NCBI RefSeq assembly: GCF_007570865.1
Contig: NZ_VLPS01000008.1
Span: 1-64,000, forward strand
Source of the DNA: Atlantibacter subterraneus
Lineage (GTDB): Bacteria > Pseudomonadota > Gammaproteobacteria > Enterobacterales > Enterobacteriaceae
DNA length: 64,000 nt
Reading direction: 5' to 3'
Shown in pieces: positions 60,281 through 64,000 of this stretch. Position numbers and translations under genes: made by a program. Positions within the stretch are counted from its first letter, which is position 1; the number at the start of each line of letters is the position of its first letter. A model generated the notes under the pieces. That model worked only from the letters and a program-made list of their open reading frames with translations, ran no database searches and was not told the DNA's origin.

Positions 60281-60314
60281 CAGGCCGCTCAGCTTTCTGG
60301 CGCGGCCTGTTTCT
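60281..60314 (+). terminator. uxuB terminator
   Basis: CAGGCCGC, 13-base loop, GCGGCCTG, then TTTCTTC, 8 bases after the uxuB stop. uxuR is probably transcribed separately: TATAGT (60340-60345) with CTGACT (60318-60323) at 16-base spacing is a candidate uxuR promoter. Confidence 0.55.
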
Positions 60315-60407
60315 TCGCTGACTCTGCGGGTTGATATGCTATAGTCAGGCCAATTCCGGGCGGTTTTCGACACCGTTCGCCACCGAATCAATTCTGACAG
60401 TAACGTT

Positions 60408-61181
60408 ATGAAATCAAACACTCCTCAACAGCGCCCTTACCAGGAAGTCGGCGTGATGCTGCGCAATATGATTGCGCAAAAACAGTACGCCGTCGGCGAG
60501 CGGCTTCCGCCGGAACGTGAGATCGCGGAAATGCTCAACGTGACGCGTACCGTGGTGCGCGAAGCGTTGATCATGCTGGAAATCGAAGGACTGATTGAGG
60601 TGCGGCGCGGCGCGGGCATTTTTGTGATATCTACGCCTTCAGCACCGTCAAACTCCCCAGGCAGCGCGGCGCAGTGCAACGATGCCGGGCCGTTTGAACT
60701 GCTCCAGGCGCGCCAGCTGCTGGAGAGCAACATTGCCGAATTCGCCGCCCTACAGGCGACCCGGGAAGATATCGTCAAAATGCGCCAGGCGCTGCTGCTG
60801 GAAGAGCAGGAGCTGGCATCCGACGCGCCGGACGAAACCGAGAGCGGCGATATGCAGTTCCATCTGGCGATTGCCGAAGCCACCCACAACAGCATGCTGG
60901 TGGAGCTGTTTAAGCAATCATGGCAGTGGCGCGAGAATAACCCGATGTGGATCCAGCTTCACCGCCATCTGGATAACACCCACTACCGCAAAGAGTGGCT
61001 GTCGGACCATAAACAGATCCTGGCGGCGCTGATCAAGAAAGATGCTAAAGCCGCCAAGCTGGCGATGTGGCAGCACCTCGAAAACGTCAAACTGCGGCTG
61101 CTGGAGTTCTCCAACGTGGATGATATCTACTTTGATGGCTACCTGTTCGATTCATGGCCGCTGGATAATGTGAACGGTTAA
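60408..61181 (+). CDS. uxuR: UxuR, GntR/FadR-family repressor of hexuronate genes
   Basis: Repressor of 257 residues. The winged helix (RLPPEREIAEMLNVTRTVVREALI, about 29-52) is followed by an FCD ligand domain (about 95-230) nearly identical to E. coli UxuR (FELLQARQLLESNIAEFAAL). The three ATTGGT-ACCAAT palindromes before uxuA fit this repressor. Its 3' end overlaps the convergent antitoxin gene by 4 bases. Confidence 0.95.
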   Translation: MKSNTPQQRPYQEVGVMLRNMIAQKQYAVGERLPPEREIAEMLNVTRTVVREALIMLEIEGLIEVRRGAGIFVISTPSAPSNSPGSAAQCNDAGPFELLQARQLLESNIAEFAALQATREDIVKMRQALLLEEQELASDAPDETESGDMQFHLAIAEATHNSMLVELFKQSWQWRENNPMWIQLHRHLDNTHYRKEWLSDHKQILAALIKKDAKAAKLAMWQHLENVKLRLLEFSNVDDIYFDGYLFDSWPLDNVNG

Positions 61182-61480
61182 CGGCCTATCGCAATGAGCT
61201 GCTTGATGATCCCAGGATTTGCCTGGAGCAGAAGTAAGAGTTTACGCGGCGCGCCAGTCGGCTGACGCCGCTTCGTTTCCCAGCTTTTTACCAGGTCATA
61301 GCTAACGCCAACGGCCAGCGCGAAATCCTGTTGTTTCAAACCAGCCGCTTCCCGGATGGCTTTCACATCGATATCGCTATAGATATGGACATGCTCAGGC
61401 CCTGGGCTTTGCTTGCCTTGTTCGATGTTCACCATTTCTTCTGCACTTGCCAGCAGATCGGCAAATAACTCTTCTTTCAT
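61178..61480 (-). CDS. HigA/NadS-type XRE antitoxin
   Basis: DNA-binding antitoxin of 100 residues, starting MKEELFADLLASAEEMVNIE. It has an acidic toxin-binding N-terminus and an XRE helix-turn-helix (VKAIREAAGLKQQDFALAVGVSYDLVKSWETKRR in part, about 40-75). I start at ATG 61478-61480 behind GAGGTACAG. It lies 29 bases downstream of the toxin gene, the toxin-first order typical of HigBA. Confidence 0.85.
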   Translation of the reverse strand: MKEELFADLLASAEEMVNIEQGKQSPGPEHVHIYSDIDVKAIREAAGLKQQDFALAVGVSYDLVKSWETKRRQPTGAPRKLLLLLQANPGIIKQLIAIGR

Positions 61481-61509
61481 CTGTACCTCGTTGCCCTGGT
61501 AACGCTGCC

Positions 61510-61827
61510 TCAAATCAGCATATCAGCAAGCTGCCTGAGCTGCTTTTTTTGCTCTGGCGTTAGATCATCCTGTTCGTTCTTAGGGTATATCAGCGCCAGA
61601 TAAAGGCGGCCTTTGCGGGTTAAATTGTAATAAATTATCCGCAAGCCGCCGCGCTTACCCATTCCGGTGCGGCTCCAACGCATTTTTCTAAAACCACCCG
61701 TATCGGAAATCGTATCGCCAGTTTCCGGATCGTTAATCAGTTCCTCCTGTAAACAGCGGAACTCATCATCATGCATTAACGCAGCTCGACGCCGGGCAAA
61801 ACCATACAGTTCGATAAATGTGAACAT
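61510..61827 (-). CDS. HigB/RelE-type toxin
   Basis: Probable ribosome-dependent mRNA interferase of the RelE superfamily (HigB-2 type), 105 residues, starting MFTFIELYGFARRRAAL. It shows the family segments FRCLQEELINDPETGDTI, GFRKMRWSRTGMGKRGGLR and IIYYNLTRKGRLYLALIYPK. ATG 61825-61827 has GGGAG upstream. It is paired with the XRE antitoxin behind it. Confidence 0.85.
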   Translation of the reverse strand: MFTFIELYGFARRRAALMHDDEFRCLQEELINDPETGDTISDTGGFRKMRWSRTGMGKRGGLRIIYYNLTRKGRLYLALIYPKNEQDDLTPEQKKQLRQLADMLI

Positions 61828-61861
61828 GTCGCTCCCTGACTCGTTAAGGTCTTTGCGACAT

Positions 61862-61912
61862 AGTACATGTACTGGGTACATGGCTCAGCGTTTTTATGTG
61901 TACTAAGTACAC
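61862..61912 (-). promoter_or_regulatory. Toxin-antitoxin promoter with two palindromes
   Basis: AGTACATGTACT (61862-61873) and GTGTACTAAGTACAC (61898-61912) share the AGTAC/GTACT arms and lie just upstream of the toxin gene. They are likely autoregulatory operators for the antitoxin. Confidence 0.65.
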
Positions 61913-61951
61913 CTTTAAGACTACACCAAGATGTCAGCATTAGCAGACTAA

Positions 61952-62440
61952 TTACTGCCCTTCCCCTTTTTCATACCGAATACTGTTCACAAACCACATC
62001 TTTTCCCCTTCCGGGGTTTTTACCACAAACTCTTCATCGACCTGCTTTTTCAGAATGGCGCGCGCCATCGGCGAGTCGATGGAGATGTAATCTTTGCGCT
62101 CGCCGTAAATCTCTTCCGGGCCGACGATGCGGAAAGTTTTCACATCCCCCGCTTCGTTTTCAATTTCCACCCAGGCACCAAAGAAAACCCGGCCCTCCTG
62201 CTGGGGTGAATAGTCAACGATTTGCAGTTGCGGCATCAATTTGCGCAGGAAGTGTACCCGCCGGTCAATCTGGCGCAGGATGCGCTTATTGAAGGTGTAA
62301 TCGGCGTTTTCGGAGCGGTCGCCGAGACTCGCCGCCCAGGAGACGATTTTGGTGATTTCCGGGCGTTTCTCGTTCCAGAGATAGTCGTGCTCTTGCTTAA
62401 GCTTGTTATACCCTTCGCGGGTAATCAGTTTGGTCGCCAC
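61952..62440 (-). CDS. greB: Transcript-cleavage factor GreB, divergent form
   Basis: RNA polymerase secondary-channel factor that rescues backtracked complexes, 162 residues. The N-terminal coiled coil carries the acidic tip (WAASLGDRSENADY). The C-terminal FKBP-like domain contains KVFFGAWVEIENE-type RVFFGAWVEIENE and DYISIDSPMARAILKKQV. It looks only about 60-65% identical to E. coli GreB, lower than most neighbours. It starts with GTG 62438-62440. It lies on the minus strand, divergent from tex, whereas in E. coli greB and tex run the same way. SDSP-type motifs mark it as GreB rather than GreA. Confidence 0.88.
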   Translation of the reverse strand: MATKLITREGYNKLKQEHDYLWNEKRPEITKIVSWAASLGDRSENADYTFNKRILRQIDRRVHFLRKLMPQLQIVDYSPQQEGRVFFGAWVEIENEAGDVKTFRIVGPEEIYGERKDYISIDSPMARAILKKQVDEEFVVKTPEGEKMWFVNSIRYEKGEGQ

Positions 62441-62575
62441 GCGTTCACTCTCGGTTGATTAAACATAAACGGAACTGTCCGAATCCATGACCGCATCGTG
62501 CAGCGACTGGCATTTTGTTCCGGCAATCCGTATAACTGTGCCCTGAAATTTTCGCATCCAACAGATGAAATTGCC

Positions 62576-64000
62576 ATGATGAATGATTCACTCAGCCGTA
62601 TTATCGCCGGTGAACTTCAGGCCAGAGCCGAACAGGTCGCCGCCGCCGTTCGCCTGCTTGATGAAGGGAACACCGTACCGTTTATCGCCCGGTATCGTAA
62701 GGAAGTGACCGGCGGTCTGGACGACACGCAATTGCGTCAACTTGAGACGCGTCTGGGCTATTTGCGCGAGCTGGAAGAGCGCCGCCAGTCGATTATCAAA
62801 TCGATTGAAGAACAAGGGAAACTCACCCCGGAACTGGCCTCCGCCATCAACGGCACGCTCAGCAAAACCGAACTCGAAGATTTATACCTGCCGTATAAAC
62901 CCAAGCGCCGCACCCGTGGACAAATCGCCATTGAAGCGGGCCTTGAACCGCTGGCGGACCTGCTGTGGAATACGCCGTCTCACGATCCTGAGACCGAAGC
63001 CGCGAAGTTTATCGATGCCGATAACGGCGTGGCCGACAGCAAAGCCGCGCTGGACGGGGCGCGCTATATCCTGATGGAGCGCTTCGCCGAAGACGCCGCA
63101 TTGCTGGCGAAAGTCCGCGACTATTTGTGGAAAAACGCCCATCTGGTGGCGAGCGTAGTCAGCGGTAAAGAAGAGGAAGGCGCGAAATTCCGCGATTATT
63201 TCGACCATCATGAACCGATTGCAACCGTACCTTCGCACCGCGCGCTGGCAATGTTCCGGGGCCGTAACGAAGGCGTGCTGCAACTGGCGCTGAATGCCGA
63301 TCCGCAGTTCGACGAGCCGCCGCGTGAAAGCCACTGCGAGCAAATCATTATCGATCATCTGGGCTTACGCCTGAACAATGCCCCGGCAGACAGCTGGCGT
63401 CGCGCGGTAGTGAGCTGGACCTGGCGCATTAAGGTATTGATGCATCTGGAAACCGAGCTGATGAGCACCGTGCGCGAACGCGCCGAAGAAGAGGCCATCA
63501 ACGTGTTCGCCCGCAACCTGCACGATCTGCTGATGGCAGCCCCTGCCGGGCTGCGCGCCACTATGGGTCTCGATCCGGGCCTGCGCACCGGGGTGAAAGT
63601 GGCGGTGGTAGACGGCACCGGCAAACTGGTGGCGACCGATACCATTTATCCTCACACCGGGCAGGCTGCTAAAGCCGCCGTGGCGGTCGCCACGCTATGC
63701 GCTAAACATAACGTTGAGCTGGTCGCCATCGGCAACGGCACCGCGTCCCGCGAAACCGAACGCTTCTTCCTTGACGTACAGAAGCAGTATCCACAAATCA
63801 CCGCCCAGAAAGTGATTGTCAGTGAGGCGGGTGCGTCGGTTTATTCCGCCTCTGAGCTGGCAGCGCAGGAGTTCCCGGATCTGGATGTCTCGCTGCGCGG
63901 TGCGGTGTCTATTGCCCGTCGTTTGCAGGATCCGCTGGCGGAGCTGGTAAAAATCGACCCGAAATCCATCGGCGTCGGCCAGTATCAGCATGACGTCAGC
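62576..64000 (+). CDS. tex: Tex (YhgF), S1-domain nucleic-acid-binding protein, 5' part
   Basis: Transcription accessory factor, about 770 residues in the family; 475 codons are in the window and the rest lies beyond base 64000. It starts [20 protein letters not shown]. It contains the N-terminal Tex helical region and the YqgF/RuvX-like RNase H domain ([17 protein letters not shown], about residue 325). The C-terminal helix-hairpin-helix and S1 domains are outside. It is divergent from greB. Confidence 0.96.
   Translation, partial: MMNDSLSRIIAGELQARAEQVAAAVRLLDEGNTVPFIARYRKEVTGGLDDTQLRQLETRLGYLRELEERRQSIIKSIEEQGKLTPELASAINGTLSKTELEDLYLPYKPKRRTRGQIAIEAGLEPLADLLWNTPSHDPETEAAKFIDADNGVADSKAALDGARYILMERFAEDAALLAKVRDYLWKNAHLVASVVSGKEEEGAKFRDYFDHHEPIATVPSHRALAMFRGRNEGVLQLALNADPQFDEPPRESHCEQIIIDHLGLRLNNAPADSWRRAVVSWTWRIKVLMHLETELMSTVRERAEEEAINVFARNLHDLLMAAPAGLRATMGLDPGLRTGVKVAVVDGTGKLVATDTIYPHTGQAAKAAVAVATLCAKHNVELVAIGNGTASRETERFFLDVQKQYPQITAQKVIVSEAGASVYSASELAAQEFPDLDVSLRGAVSIARRLQDPLAELVKIDPKSIGVGQYQHDVS

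Overview
This window is a conserved chromosomal segment of a member of the Enterobacteriaceae. Gene order and protein sequence follow the E. coli/Salmonella map from the str operon (rpsL-rpsG-fusA-tufA) through crp, nir/cysG, frl, dam, mrcA and pckA to ompR-envZ, greB and tex. Several details differ from E. coli K-12 as I recall it. A cytosine deaminase gene lies between tsgA and nirB. yhfL is absent between cysG and frlA, the yhfS-yhfZ block is absent between frlR and trpS, and yhgE is absent between hslO and pckA. A uxuABR cluster plus a toxin-antitoxin pair lies between ompR and greB, and greB is inverted. An Enterobacter/Klebsiella/Kosakonia-type lineage is plausible, but the species cannot be fixed from the sequence alone. 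I saw no tRNA, rRNA, prophage, insertion sequence or CRISPR array.

Layout. 1-3.7 kb: str operon (minus strand). 3.75-5.5 kb: tusDCB sulfur relay and yheO (minus). 5.7-10.3 kb: folding factors fkpA and slyD with slyX, then yheV and the kefGB potassium efflux system. 10.5-14.7 kb: yheS-yheT-yheU-prkB (plus). 14.7-18.2 kb: yhfA, crp, yhfK. 18.2-21.5 kb: yhfG-fic-pabA-argD (minus) and ppiA. 21.8-29.7 kb: tsgA, codA, then nirBDC-cysG (nitrite reductase and its siroheme supply). 30.1-35.0 kb: frlABCD-frlR (fructoselysine use). 35.0-41.4 kb: aroK-aroB-damX-dam-rpe-gph-trpS (minus). 41.7-45.1 kb: hofMNOPQ, a DNA-uptake/type IV pilus-like operon (minus), in which hofO is frameshifted at a five-base tandem repeat. 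45.2-54.9 kb: mrcA, nudE, igaA, yrfG, hslR, hslO, pckA. 54.9-57.0 kb: ompR-envZ (minus). 57.3-61.2 kb: uxuA-uxuB-uxuR with three operator-like palindromes. 61.2-61.9 kb: a HigB/HigA-type toxin-antitoxin pair with its own palindromes. 62-64 kb: a divergent, inverted greB and the 5' part of tex.

Regulatory sites read directly include a sigma-70 promoter for rpsL, a sigma-E promoter for fkpA, two tandem ARG boxes before argD, FNR and NarL/NarP sites before nirB, and near-perfect CRP sites between ppiA and tsgA and before pckA.

The most unusual signals are three. The first is the (TTGCG)4 repeat in hofO, where loss of one unit restores the reading frame. The second is a Fic protein whose motif lacks the usual acidic residue ([12 protein letters not shown]) beside an intact overlapping YhfG antitoxin. 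The third is the rearranged ompR-tex interval carrying uxuABR, the toxin-antitoxin pair and the inverted greB.
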